Part shown: positions 27,762 to 36,872 of the stretch, piece after piece
How positions within the stretch are numbered: the first letter of the stretch is position 1
How the letters are laid out: every line of letters starts with the position of its first letter
Assembly: GCF_011683915.1 (NCBI RefSeq)
Contig: NZ_JAAQPH010000008.1
Coordinates: forward strand, 1-64,000
From: Pelagibius litoralis
GTDB lineage: Bacteria; Pseudomonadota; Alphaproteobacteria; Kiloniellales; Kiloniellaceae
Reading direction: 5' to 3'
Length of the DNA stretch: 64,000 nt
Translations under genes and position numbers: made by a program
The notes under the pieces: generated by a model
The model's database searches: none
Told to the model about the DNA's origin: nothing
What the model saw: only the letters and a program-made list of their open reading frames with translations

Positions 27762-28726
27762 CGCTGCTTCACCTTGTTGAGGGCCTTTACGTAAATGTTT
27801 GCGACCCCGAAGACGGTCACGAAAAGGATGATCGCAAAGGCCGAGGAATAGCCGGTGCGCCACTTCTCGAAGGCTTCGCGCTTCAGGTTGATGGAGGCCA
27901 GTTCGGTGATCGACCCGGGCCCGCCGGAGGTCAGCTCGACCACCAGGTCGAACATCTTGAAGTTCTCGATGACCCGGAACAGTACTGCCAGCATGAGGAA
28001 CGGCAGTACCATGGGCAGGGTGATCGACCAGAACTGCCGCCATTTCGAGGCACGGTCGACCTCTGCCGCCTCGTAGATATAGTCGGGGATCGACCTCAGC
28101 CCCGCCAGGCAGATCAGCATGATGTAGGGCGTCCACATCCAGGTATCGACGATGACGATGGCCCAGGGCGCCAGGTTCACGTCGCCCAACATTGAAAACG
28201 ACGAAGGGTCGATGCCGCCGAAGAAGGCGATGACGTAGTTGAAGAGGCCGATCTGCGGCTGATAGAGGAAGGTCCAGAAGTTACCCACTACCGCCGGTGA
28301 CAGCATCATCGGCAGCAGGATGATCGTGGTCCAGAAGCCGTGGCCCTTGAACTGCTTGTTGATCAGCCAGGCCAGGGTGAAGCCGAGGATCACCTGCAGC
28401 GTCATGGTCCAGATCAGGAAATGAGCAGTGACCTGCAGGGTCTGCCAGATATCGCTGTCGGTCAGCACCCGCTCATAGTTGCGCAGTCCGATGAACTCGT
28501 AGCCCCGTGCCGAGCGGTTGGCCTTGTAGTTCGTGAACGACAGGTAGACCGTCCAGATCAACGGAAAGATGTTGATCGCCAGCAGCAGGACCAGGGTCGG
28601 GCCGACAAAGAGCCAGGCGACCGCCTTGTCCGACAGGCCGCTGAAGCGCCGTGCCAGACCGGGCGGCGTTGCCCGGGCGGCCCGCTCCGCCACCTTCTCT
28701 AATCCGCGTGTCGTCGATTCAGCCAT
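27758..28726 (-). CDS. Sugar/polyol ABC transporter permease, MalF-type
   Basis: A 322-residue inner-membrane protein with six hydrophobic helices after a polar N-terminus of about 30 residues. The EAA loop is YEAAEVDRASKWRQFWSITLP near residue 217. The ATG at 28726 is used; a GTG 9 nt upstream is possible. It follows the binding-protein gene across a 128-nt gap that holds a strong stem-loop, which would allow lower permease than binding-protein expression. Confidence 0.92.
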   Translation of the reverse strand: MAESTTRGLEKVAERAARATPPGLARRFSGLSDKAVAWLFVGPTLVLLLAINIFPLIWTVYLSFTNYKANRSARGYEFIGLRNYERVLTDSDIWQTLQVTAHFLIWTMTLQVILGFTLAWLINKQFKGHGFWTTIILLPMMLSPAVVGNFWTFLYQPQIGLFNYVIAFFGGIDPSSFSMLGDVNLAPWAIVIVDTWMWTPYIMLICLAGLRSIPDYIYEAAEVDRASKWRQFWSITLPMVLPFLMLAVLFRVIENFKMFDLVVELTSGGPGSITELASINLKREAFEKWRTGYSSAFAIILFVTVFGVANIYVKALNKVKQR

Positions 28727-28800
28727 GAGATCCACTCAACATCGCCCCTGCCAAGCAGCAGCAGGCCTGTTGGAAAAGGTTTGGGCGTGGCGGGGTCGCC

Positions 28801-28829
28801 CCCCTGCCCCAAAAGAAGCGGGACAGGGG
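28801..28829 (-). other. Intercistronic stem-loop after the binding-protein gene
   Basis: On the transcribed strand CCCCTGTCCC pairs with GGGGCAGGGG (ten pairs, one G-U) around a 9-nt loop, 26 nt after the binding-protein stop and before the permease genes. There is no U tract, so mRNA stabilisation or partial attenuation is more likely than full termination. Confidence 0.6.
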
Positions 28830-28854
28830 AACGCGAACAGCCCGCGGTCAGAAG

Positions 28855-30186
28855 CTAGAGCTTGCCTTCGTCTTCAAAGACTTCGACCCAGTCTTCCTTC
28901 AGCTTGTCCATGGCTTCCTGTGCCGTGCCCTGGTCGGCAACAACAAAGTCATGGAAGCGCTTCTGCATGGCCAGCATCAGCTCGGCGTAAGCCGGCTCCT
29001 GCCAGAAATCCTGCACGCCGGACATAGCTTTCAGGAAGTCCGCAGCAAAGGGTGCCGAAGCCTCAAAGCCCGGGTCCTGAACCACCGCGTTGTGCACCGC
29101 ATAGCCGCCAAGCGACCACCACTTCTTCTGCACGTCAGCGCCGGCGAACCACTTGATGTACTGCAGGGCCTCTTCCTGTTTATCGGAGTAGGCAACGACC
29201 GAAATACCCTGGCCGCCGAGGGTCGAGGCTTCGACCTTCTGGCCCGGGTTCACGAAGAAGCCGATCCGGTCACCGCCGACAACCGGGTCCTTGTGGAGGC
29301 CGGGGAAGAAGGCGAACCAGTTCATCATCATCGCGACCTGGCCGGACTTGAAGGCATCGAGACCTTCCTGCATGTAGGAATCGGTGTAGCCCGGTGGGGT
29401 GCAGCACTTGTAGAGCCCCTTGTAGAAGTCGAGCGCTTCGACCGCTGCCGCAGAGTTCACAAAGCCTTCCATGTCGTAGGGCTTGTCGGGATTCTGATAC
29501 TCAAAGCCCCAGGAATAGAGGGCCGCCGTGGCACCCATGGTGATGCCTTCCGAACCGCGCTCGGTAAAGATGGCCGCGCCGTAGATCTTTTTGCCGTCGA
29601 TCTCGCGCCCCTGAAAGAACTCCGAGACTTCCTTCAACTCGCTCCAGGTCGTCGGCGGCGCCAGATCGCGGCCGTGCTTGGCCTTGAAATCCGCCTGCAG
29701 CTCGGGCCTGGAGAACCAGTCCTTGCGGTAAACCCAACCGAGCGCATCGCCCATGGCCGGCAGCGCCCAGTAATTCGGCGAGCCCTTCGGCCAGGTCGAG
29801 TAGGCATAGACGGTCGCCGGCAGGAAGTTGTCCATCGAAATGGCTTCCTTGTCGAAGAACTCGTTCAGCTTCACATAGTGGCCGTTCTCGGCGGAGCCGC
29901 CGATCCACTGCGAGTCACCGATCAGCAGGTCGCAGAGCTTACCACCGGAATTCAGCTCGTTCAGCATGCGGTCGGCAAAATTCGGCCAGGGCACGAACTC
30001 GAACTTCATGCCGATACCCGACTGCGCCGTGAAATCCTTCGAAAGCTCGACCAGCGCATTCGCCGGATCCCAGGCCGCCCAGCACAGGGTCAGTTCTTTC
30101 GACTGCGCCTGCGCCTCGTCGGCCGGTCCGGCAAAAGCGAAGGCTGCGGCGGAAACCGCAGTCGCTAAGGCGAGAACCTTTTTCAT
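28855..30186 (-). CDS. ABC transporter substrate-binding protein, sugar/polyol type
   Basis: A 443-residue extracellular solute-binding protein (family 1). A Sec signal peptide covers about residues 1-27 (cut after AQAQ). The mature part starts KELTLCWAAWDPANALVELS, the usual first strand and helix of the fold, and many aromatic residues line the presumed sugar site. An AGGGAGGAAT site precedes the ATG. First gene of the long ABC-dha operon, so it probably binds a sugar, polyol or ketose that ends as a DhaK substrate. Identity of the ligand is unknown. Confidence 0.92.
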   Translation of the reverse strand: MKKVLALATAVSAAAFAFAGPADEAQAQSKELTLCWAAWDPANALVELSKDFTAQSGIGMKFEFVPWPNFADRMLNELNSGGKLCDLLIGDSQWIGGSAENGHYVKLNEFFDKEAISMDNFLPATVYAYSTWPKGSPNYWALPAMGDALGWVYRKDWFSRPELQADFKAKHGRDLAPPTTWSELKEVSEFFQGREIDGKKIYGAAIFTERGSEGITMGATAALYSWGFEYQNPDKPYDMEGFVNSAAAVEALDFYKGLYKCCTPPGYTDSYMQEGLDAFKSGQVAMMMNWFAFFPGLHKDPVVGGDRIGFFVNPGQKVEASTLGGQGISVVAYSDKQEEALQYIKWFAGADVQKKWWSLGGYAVHNAVVQDPGFEASAPFAADFLKAMSGVQDFWQEPAYAELMLAMQKRFHDFVVADQGTAQEAMDKLKEDWVEVFEDEGKL

Positions 30187-30364
30187 TATTATTCCTCCCT
30201 AAGGGTTAGTGCGGCGCCGGCAGAAAAACTGCCGCAACGCCATTCAGTCACCGCGCCGGCGAACTGAATTCAGTGAACCTCTTGTTTTGAGTTTTGAGGT
30301 CTTCTGCGCCTCGTTTCCTCCCGGCCGGGGCTGCTTCGGCCCTCGGCATTTGTTTATTTATTAA

Positions 30365-30390
30365 GTTTAGTAAACTGCAATTCACTAAAC
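30365..30390. promoter_or_regulatory. Candidate operator upstream of ABC-dha operon
   Basis: In an AT-rich patch of the 240-nt gap before the binding-protein gene, GTTTAGT (30365-30371) and ACTAAAC (30384-30390) form a 7-bp inverted repeat; GTTTAGTAAAC at 30365-30375 is itself palindromic. It lies about 175 nt upstream of the start. The LacI-type protein encoded nearby is the obvious candidate binder, by position only. Confidence 0.4.
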
Positions 30391-30426
30391 ATCGCAAGTT
30401 TTTTGTTGGCCCAGCGAAATCCTGCC

Positions 30427-31599
30427 CTACAGCTTCACCCAAACCGCGCCCTTGGCAGAGGAACGCACCGCAGCTTCGACGAAGGCGACGCCGTTCAAGC
30501 CCTCCTCCACCGTCGGAAAGTAGACCGCCGCATCCGGCTTCTTGCCGGCGCGCGCCGCACGGATTGCCGCGGCGACCTCGGTGTAGATGTTGGCAAAGCC
30601 CTCCAGATAGCCTTCGGGGTGTCCCGGCGGTACGCGGGTGACGCGGCCGGCCGCTTCATCGGCGCCGTTGCCGGCGCGGGTCAGAAGCCGGCGCGCCTCG
30701 CCGTAGGGCGCATGCCAAAGCTCGTTGGGGCTTTCCTGACTCCACTCCAAGCCACCCTTGTCGCCATAGACGCGCAGGCGCAGCGCATTCTCGTTGCCCG
30801 GCGCGACCTGGCTGGCCCAGAGCATGCCCTTGGCGCCGCCCTTGTAGCGCATCAGGATATTCACGTTGTCGTCCAGCTTGCGCCCTTTCACGAAAGAGGT
30901 GAGGTCGGCGCAGATGGAGTCCAGCGTCAGGCCGGAAACAAAGCTGGCAAGCTGATGGGCATGGGTGCCGATGTCACCGACCGAGCCACCGGCGCCGGAC
31001 TGCTTCGGATCGGTGCGCCAGGCCGCCTGCTTGTGTCCACTGGCCTCCAGGCGTTCGGTCAGCCAGTCCTGCGGGTACTCGACCTGCACCACACGCAGCT
31101 TGCCCAGGTCTCCGGCGGCGACCATGGCGCGGGCCTGACGCACCATGGGATAGCCCGCGTAGTTGTGGGTGACGGCGAAGATGCGTTTGCTCTTCTTCGT
31201 CAGCGCCACAAGCTCCCTGGCGTCCTTTGTCGTTGTCGTAAGCGGCTTGTCGCAGATCACGTGTATGCCGGCCTTGAGGAAGGCCTTGGCGATCGGGAAG
31301 TGCATGTGGTTGGGCGTGACGATGGAAACCGCCTCGATACCGTCGGGGCGCGCCGCCTCCTTCGCCGCCATTTCCTCATAACTGCCGTAGGCCCTGTCCT
31401 TTGCGATGCCCAGTTCCAGGGCTGAAGCAACGGCCCGTTTCTTCTGGGAAGACAGCGCCCCGGCAACCAGGCTGTAATGATCGTCCATGCGCGCCGCCAG
31501 GCGGTGCACCGATCCGATGAAGGCGCCCTGCCCGCCGCCCACCATGCCCAGGCGGACGCGCCCGCTGCTCAGGTCTTCGCTGCGTCCTTTAATAGCCAT
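30427..31599 (-). CDS. Gfo/Idh/MocA family oxidoreductase
   Basis: A 390-residue NAD(P)-dependent sugar/polyol dehydrogenase. The N-terminal Rossmann fold has GMVGGGQGAFIGSVH near residue 19. The EKP-type motif reads CDKPLTTT near residue 115, and the catalytic GDIGTHAHQLA segment near residue 212 holds the expected Asp and His. It sits 14 nt downstream of the isomerase gene and upstream of the ABC operon. Such dehydrogenase/TIM-barrel pairs act on inositols or 3-keto sugars; the substrate here is unknown. Confidence 0.92.
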   Translation of the reverse strand: MAIKGRSEDLSSGRVRLGMVGGGQGAFIGSVHRLAARMDDHYSLVAGALSSQKKRAVASALELGIAKDRAYGSYEEMAAKEAARPDGIEAVSIVTPNHMHFPIAKAFLKAGIHVICDKPLTTTTKDARELVALTKKSKRIFAVTHNYAGYPMVRQARAMVAAGDLGKLRVVQVEYPQDWLTERLEASGHKQAAWRTDPKQSGAGGSVGDIGTHAHQLASFVSGLTLDSICADLTSFVKGRKLDDNVNILMRYKGGAKGMLWASQVAPGNENALRLRVYGDKGGLEWSQESPNELWHAPYGEARRLLTRAGNGADEAAGRVTRVPPGHPEGYLEGFANIYTEVAAAIRAARAGKKPDAAVYFPTVEEGLNGVAFVEAAVRSSAKGAVWVKL

Positions 31600-31613
31600 T
31601 CCGTCGTCACTCC

Positions 31614-32669
31614 TTAACCGATACCAAGCATGCGCCGGTTGGCGGCTTCGTCGGTGCCGCCGTCGGCAAAATCATCGAAGGCTTTTTCCGTCACCCGGAT
31701 GATGTGGTCCTCGATGAACATCGCGCCTTCGCGCGCGCCGTCTTCCGGATGCTTCAGGCAGCACTCCCACTCCAGCACCGCCCAGCCGTCGTAGTCGTAA
31801 CCGGTGAGCTTGGAGAAGATGCTGCTGAAATCGACCTGGCCGTCGCCGAGGGAGCGGAAGCGCCCCGCCCGGTCCACCCAGGACTGATAGCCGCCATAAA
31901 CGCCCTGGCGCCCCGTGGGGTTCAGCTCCGCGTCTTTCACGTGAAAGATCTTGATGCGCTCGTGATAGATGTCGATGTGGTCCAGATAGTCGAGCGCCTG
32001 CAGCACATAGTGGCTGGGATCGTAGAGCATGTTGCAGCGCGGGTGATTGCCGACCCGCTCCAGGAACATCTCGAAGGTCACCCCGTCGTGCAGGTCTTCG
32101 CCCGGATGGATCTCGTAGCAGACGTCCACCCCCGCGCTATCGAAGGCATCCAGGATCGGCCGCCAGCGCTTGGCCAGTTCGTCGAAGGCCGTTTCGACAA
32201 GGCCGGCCGGGCGTTGCGGCCAGGGATAGAGATAGGGCCAGGCCAGCGCCCCGGAAAAAGTCGCGTGGGCGGTAAGGCCGAGGTTCGCTGACGCCTTGGC
32301 GGCGCGCATCATCTGGTCGACCGCCCAGGCCTGGCGGGCCTTGGGATCGCCGCGCACCTCCGGCGCCGCAAAACCGTCGAAAGCGTCGTCGTAGGCCGGG
32401 TGAACCGCCACCAACTGACCTTGCAGGTGGGTCGAAAGCTCGGTCAGCTCCAGGCCATGCGCCGCCAGCGTGCCCTTCACTTCGTCGCAGTAGTCCTTGC
32501 TCTCGGAGGCCTTGGTCAGATCGAACAGGCGGGCATCCCAACTCGGCATCTGCACGCCCTTGTAGCCGAGCCCGGCGGCCCAGCCGGCAATGGCATCCAG
32601 GGAATTGAAAGGCGCCTCATCGCCGGCGAACTGGGCCAGGAAAATCGCCGGTCCTTTGATGGTCTTCAT
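31614..32669 (-). CDS. Sugar phosphate isomerase/epimerase (xylose isomerase-like TIM barrel)
   Basis: A 351-residue AP-endonuclease-2/IolE-type TIM barrel. Metal ligands can be picked out: Glu in CYEIHPGED (near 186), Asp in LYDPSHYV (near 218), His in IFHVKD (near 247) and Glu in VLEWECC (near 300). The ATG at 32669 follows GAGGAG by 7 nt. Paired with the Gfo/Idh dehydrogenase, it likely handles an oxidised sugar or polyol intermediate. Confidence 0.9.
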   Translation of the reverse strand: MKTIKGPAIFLAQFAGDEAPFNSLDAIAGWAAGLGYKGVQMPSWDARLFDLTKASESKDYCDEVKGTLAAHGLELTELSTHLQGQLVAVHPAYDDAFDGFAAPEVRGDPKARQAWAVDQMMRAAKASANLGLTAHATFSGALAWPYLYPWPQRPAGLVETAFDELAKRWRPILDAFDSAGVDVCYEIHPGEDLHDGVTFEMFLERVGNHPRCNMLYDPSHYVLQALDYLDHIDIYHERIKIFHVKDAELNPTGRQGVYGGYQSWVDRAGRFRSLGDGQVDFSSIFSKLTGYDYDGWAVLEWECCLKHPEDGAREGAMFIEDHIIRVTEKAFDDFADGGTDEAANRRMLGIG

Positions 32670-32753
32670 CAAGCATCTCCTCTGTTTCTGCCGTCCGGTT
32701 GTTGCGCCTTCATGTGTCGTCGCGGCCGCTCCGGTTTCTGTGGCGTCAGATCG

Positions 32754-33779
32754 TTAGGGAATGTTATCGCGCAGAAAGACGTCGATCCGGATCCGCTCCT
32801 GATCCGGCACGATCGGGGTGTCTTCGCAGGCCGAAAGCAAAACCCGCGCCGCGCTGCGGGCCTGATGACCCGGGTCCTGATTGACGATGGCGTCGATGGT
32901 GCCGCGCACCAGATGCTTGCGCGTGAAAGGCGTCAGGTCGTGGGCAAGGAAAATCACCTCGCCACTGCGCTCCGTGGCCTCCAGCGCCGCGACGATACCG
33001 CGGTTGCCGGCCCCGACGTTGTAGATGCCCACAAGGTCCGGGGTCTCGGCCAGCAGGGCGGCGGTTACCGTCTCGACTTTCTCGAAATCGTCGCGGCCTT
33101 CGCGAACCGGCAGCACCTCCAGCTGGGGAAACTCCCGGGCCATCACCTGCTCAAAGCCGAACTGGCGCTCGACATGGTCGCGCAGCGCCAAGGAGCCGGC
33201 GATCAGGCCGACCTTACCCTTGCGCGGGCCGACAAAACGGCCCAGCAGCATGGCCGCCGTGCGGCCCGCGGCGGTGTTGTCGATCCCGACATAGTGGACG
33301 CGCTTTGACCCCGGCGCGTCCGACACCAGGGTGACGACCTTTACGCCTGCATCGGCCAAGCCGTTGATCGCCTCACGCACCGCCGGATGATCGAGCGCGA
33401 CGACGGCAACCCCGTCGAAGTCCTCGCCCAGCCGCTCCAGTTCCTCAGCCAGGGCCAGGCCATCGAAGACATCGACCAGGCGAACGGAGATGCGGATGCG
33501 CTCGGCCGTCAGGCGGGCCGCTGTCGCCTCCACCTCGCTGTGCAGCGACTGCATGAAGGTGTTGGTGCCGGTGGGAAGGACGAAGCAGAAGCGATAATCG
33601 CGCGCCCGCGCAAGGCGGGCGGCCAGGCGGTCCGGCTGATAGGCCAGCTTGTCGGCAGCCGCTTCGACCCGCTTCACGGTGTCTGAGCGAACCCCGGCCC
33701 TGCGATTGAGCACGCGGTCGACGGTAGCGACGCTAACGCCTGCCTCGCGCGCGACATCTTGTATTGTTATCCGCGTCAC
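32754..33779 (-). CDS. LacI family transcriptional regulator
   Basis: A regulator of about 341 residues with an N-terminal LacI HTH (TIQDVAREAGVSVATVDRVLNRRAGVR) and hinge helix, then a periplasmic-binding-protein-like effector domain (GTNTFMQSL and later the VGIDNTAAGRTAA segment). A GTG at 33779 is chosen because GGGAGGA lies 9 nt before it; the ATG at 33788 directly abuts that site. Located between the GS-family gene and the isomerase, it is probably the sugar-responsive switch of the surrounding catabolic genes. Confidence 0.92.
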   Translation of the reverse strand: MTRITIQDVAREAGVSVATVDRVLNRRAGVRSDTVKRVEAAADKLAYQPDRLAARLARARDYRFCFVLPTGTNTFMQSLHSEVEATAARLTAERIRISVRLVDVFDGLALAEELERLGEDFDGVAVVALDHPAVREAINGLADAGVKVVTLVSDAPGSKRVHYVGIDNTAAGRTAAMLLGRFVGPRKGKVGLIAGSLALRDHVERQFGFEQVMAREFPQLEVLPVREGRDDFEKVETVTAALLAETPDLVGIYNVGAGNRGIVAALEATERSGEVIFLAHDLTPFTRKHLVRGTIDAIVNQDPGHQARSAARVLLSACEDTPIVPDQERIRIDVFLRDNIP

Positions 33780-33879
33780 GGGGACCATTCCTCCCTGATG
33801 CGGAAACATCGCACAGGGAAATGATGGGCGCAACTCAGATCGTGATGCTATACCTTCTTACGCTAGCGGCAAGGCCGGC

Positions 33880-35250
33880 TTAAGAGCGCTCGAAGCCGCG
33901 CTTCAGCTCCCAATCCGTGACCCGGCGGTCGTACTCAAGCTGCTCCCACTTGGCGGTATGGACGTAGTGATCGACGACCTCGTCGCCCAGCGCGGTGCGC
34001 AGCATCTTTGACTTTTCCAAGGCCGTGATCGCCTCGCGCAGGGTCTTCGGGATATCGCGCAGCTTCTTGCCGCCATAGGCGTCGCCGACAAAGGGCTCCG
34101 ACAGGTCGAGCTTCTCTTCGATGCCCGCCAGCCCCGCCGCCAGAAGCGCCGAAAACGCCAGGTAGGGATTGAGGTCGCCGCCGCCGACCCGGCATTCAAT
34201 GCGGATAGCCTTGCTGGCCTCGCCGCAGAGACGAAAGCCCGCGGTGCGGTTGTCCAGGCTCCAGACCGCCTTGGTCGGGGCGAAGGTGCCGGCCTGGAAG
34301 CGCTTATAGGAATTGATGTAGGGCGCCAGGAAATAGGTGATGTCGTCGGCATACTTCAGCTGCCCGGCAACGAACTGGCGCATCAGCTTCGACATGCCGT
34401 GCGGGGCCTTGGGATCCAAGAACAAAGGCTTCTTGCCGGCCTTGTCCCACAGCGAGGCGTGGATATGGCAGGAGTTGCCCGCCAGTTCGTAGTTCCACTT
34501 GGCCATGAAGCTGAGCGCCTTGCCCTTCTGGTGCGCGATCTCCTTGCAGGCGTTCTTCAGGATGACATGATGGTCGGCCATGGTCAGCGCCTCGTCGTAG
34601 CGCACGTTCACCTCCGCCTGACCCGGGCCCCACTCGCCCTTGGAATTCTCCACCGGGATGCCGGTGCCCTGCAGGCCCTTGCGGATGGCCCGCATCACAT
34701 CCTCCTCCTTGGAGGTCTGGAAGATGTGATAGTCCTCGATGTAATAGCCCTCGGTTTTCAGATCCTGGTAGTGCTTCCGGTGAGCGCTCTCGAAAGTTTC
34801 GTCGAAGAGGTAGAACTCCAGTTCGGAGGCCAGGTAGGGCTTGTAGCCCTTGGCCGCCAGACGCGCGACCTGGCGTTTCAGCATGGCGCGCGGAGAATGC
34901 TCAACCGGCGCATGGCCGTGATGGTTCAGAACGTCGCAGAGCACCAGCGCGGTCCCCTCCAGCCAGGGCGTGACGCGTAGGGTGGAGAGATCCGGCATCA
35001 GAACGAAGTCGCCGTAGCCCTGGGCCCAATTGGCCGCCTTGTAGCCCGGCACCGGCTCCATATCGATGTCGTTGGCCAGCAGGTAGTTGCAGGCGTGGGT
35101 CTCGCCCCCGGCGGTATCGACGAAGAACTCGGCCTGGAAGCGCTTGCCGACCAAACGCCCCTGCATATCGACCATGCAGACAAGCACCGTATCGATGGCG
35201 CCCTGGGCGACGGCTTCTTTCAACTGGGCGAGGGTCAATTTGCCTGACAT
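33880..35250 (-). CDS. Glutamine synthetase family protein (probable gamma-glutamyl-amine ligase)
   Basis: A 456-residue GS-fold ligase. Metal and substrate motifs are ELEFYLFD (near 125), GQAEVNVRYDEAL (near 195), the GNSCHIHASLWD His motif (near 244), and RIECRVGGGDLNPYLA (near 350) with the catalytic Arg. The sequence is of the PuuA-like class that glutamylates amines rather than ammonia in known examples. The start at 35250 gives a family-like N-terminus after a GGAG site. It follows the FGGY kinase by about 100 nt. Amine substrate unknown. Confidence 0.88.
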   Translation of the reverse strand: MSGKLTLAQLKEAVAQGAIDTVLVCMVDMQGRLVGKRFQAEFFVDTAGGETHACNYLLANDIDMEPVPGYKAANWAQGYGDFVLMPDLSTLRVTPWLEGTALVLCDVLNHHGHAPVEHSPRAMLKRQVARLAAKGYKPYLASELEFYLFDETFESAHRKHYQDLKTEGYYIEDYHIFQTSKEEDVMRAIRKGLQGTGIPVENSKGEWGPGQAEVNVRYDEALTMADHHVILKNACKEIAHQKGKALSFMAKWNYELAGNSCHIHASLWDKAGKKPLFLDPKAPHGMSKLMRQFVAGQLKYADDITYFLAPYINSYKRFQAGTFAPTKAVWSLDNRTAGFRLCGEASKAIRIECRVGGGDLNPYLAFSALLAAGLAGIEEKLDLSEPFVGDAYGGKKLRDIPKTLREAITALEKSKMLRTALGDEVVDHYVHTAKWEQLEYDRRVTDWELKRGFERS

Positions 35251-35354
35251 GGCCGGAACTCCGAGTTTGGCTGGATCAGCGGGGAAGGACTTCCCTGCCG
35301 CGGGAATCGATGGGGCCGCCAGCATAGTACCGGGCGAGGCCCCAGGTCGAGGCG

Positions 35355-36872
35355 CTAGGCACCATCGTGCAGGCGGTGATTGATATCGGTGAGGCCGCGC
35401 CGTGCTTCATCGTAGAGCGCAAAGGCCCGTGCATAGGCGGCATGGCGCTCAGGGTCGGGCGTGTTTTCCTCTCTTATACGCACGCAGTGGGCGACTGCTT
35501 CGGCCGGCGAGGCGAAGATCCCGGCGCCCACGGCGGCCACCAGGGCGGCGCCGAAGGAGGCATCGCCGTTCACCGGCACCTTCACGGTCAGGCCGGTGAC
35601 GTCGGCGATGATCTGGCGCCAGGTGGCGCTGCGCGCGCCGCCGCCGAGCAGGCGCATGTCACCGAAGGTCGCCCCCGACAGGGACTTGGCGGTCTGCAGC
35701 ACGTCGTTCAGGGCAAAGGCGATCCCCTCGTAGCAGGCGCGGGCGAAGTGGGCGCGGTTGTGCGCCAGGGTCAACCCGATGAAGTCGCCGCGCAGCTTGG
35801 GGTCCCAATGGGGCGCGCGCTCGCCCATCAGGTAGGGATGGAAGATCAGGCCGTCGCAGCCCGGCGCCACAGCAGCGGCGAGCCGGTCCATCTCGGCAAA
35901 GGCCCCTTCCTCCGGCAAGTCCGAAAAGAAGGTATCGCGGACCCAGCGGTGCGCCGTGGCACAGGCATTGATGCCGGAGGCCATGTACCACTGGCCGGGC
36001 ATGATATGGGGGTAGCAGGACACCGGCGGATGCACCTCTGGCTTGCCGGTCGTCAGGAAGACGACCCCAGCGGTGGCCAGCTTGATCGCCCCCTGGCCCG
36101 GCGCGACAGCCCCGGCGCCGTACAGCTCCACCGTCGTGTCGTTGGAGCCGACAACGACCGGCGTGCCTTCTTTCAGGCCGGTGGCCGCCGCGGCCTCGCC
36201 GTGAACGGTCCCGGCGATGTCGCTGGGCTCACGGACCGGCGGCAGGCGCTGCATGTCCCAGCCGATCAGGGCGCAGAGTTCCGGCGACCAGCCGCGGCTG
36301 TCGACGTCGGACATCAGCGCGCCCAGGGCATCGGAGTAGTCCGTGGTCCAGTCCCCGGTAAGGCGGCTGCGCAGCCAGTCCTTGGAGATATAGAGCCTTG
36401 CCGTGCGTTCAATGGCCTCGGGCTCATGCTTATGCAACCAGGCAAGCTGGCAGAGCGTCCAGGTCGGGTTGGCCCGGTTCAGACCCTTTTCGATGATCTG
36501 GTCGCCGGCCCGGTTGTGGAGTTCTTCCGCCTCGGCGGCGCTGCGTTGGTCGTTCCACATGATGGCCGGGCGGATCACCTGCCCGGCGGCGTCTTCCAGT
36601 ACCGCGATATGGGCGCCGCCGGACAGACCGACGGCGGCGATCTGTTCGGCAGAGATACCGGCTTTCCGGATGACGGCGGGAACCGCCGCACAGAGCGCGG
36701 ACCACCAGCCCGCCGGATCCTGTTCCGACCAACCGGGTTGAGGGGCAGAGGTTGCAATAGGCGCCGCCGCCTCGCCCAGTGTTTCGCCGGTCTCGTCGAC
36801 CAGGGCGGCCTTCAGGCTGCCGGCACCGAGATCGATACCTAGAGTAACCCGCCTGTTTGCAGCGGTGTTCAT
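35355..36872 (-). CDS. FGGY family carbohydrate kinase, xylulokinase-like
   Basis: A 505-residue sugar kinase with the two ASKHA domains. The phosphate-1 loop GIDLGAGSLKAALVD starts near residue 12. WNDQRS (near 106) and the catalytic Asp region TTDYSDALGALM (near 176) follow. The adenosine motif LLGGGARSATWRQIIADV is near residue 411. Similar to xylulokinases but also to other FGGY kinases, so the sugar (xylulose, ribulose or a polyol-derived ketose) is not certain. It overlaps the SDR gene by 4 nt, suggesting an oxidise-then-phosphorylate pathway. Confidence 0.9.
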   Translation of the reverse strand: MNTAANRRVTLGIDLGAGSLKAALVDETGETLGEAAAPIATSAPQPGWSEQDPAGWWSALCAAVPAVIRKAGISAEQIAAVGLSGGAHIAVLEDAAGQVIRPAIMWNDQRSAAEAEELHNRAGDQIIEKGLNRANPTWTLCQLAWLHKHEPEAIERTARLYISKDWLRSRLTGDWTTDYSDALGALMSDVDSRGWSPELCALIGWDMQRLPPVREPSDIAGTVHGEAAAATGLKEGTPVVVGSNDTTVELYGAGAVAPGQGAIKLATAGVVFLTTGKPEVHPPVSCYPHIMPGQWYMASGINACATAHRWVRDTFFSDLPEEGAFAEMDRLAAAVAPGCDGLIFHPYLMGERAPHWDPKLRGDFIGLTLAHNRAHFARACYEGIAFALNDVLQTAKSLSGATFGDMRLLGGGARSATWRQIIADVTGLTVKVPVNGDASFGAALVAAVGAGIFASPAEAVAHCVRIREENTPDPERHAAYARAFALYDEARRGLTDINHRLHDGA

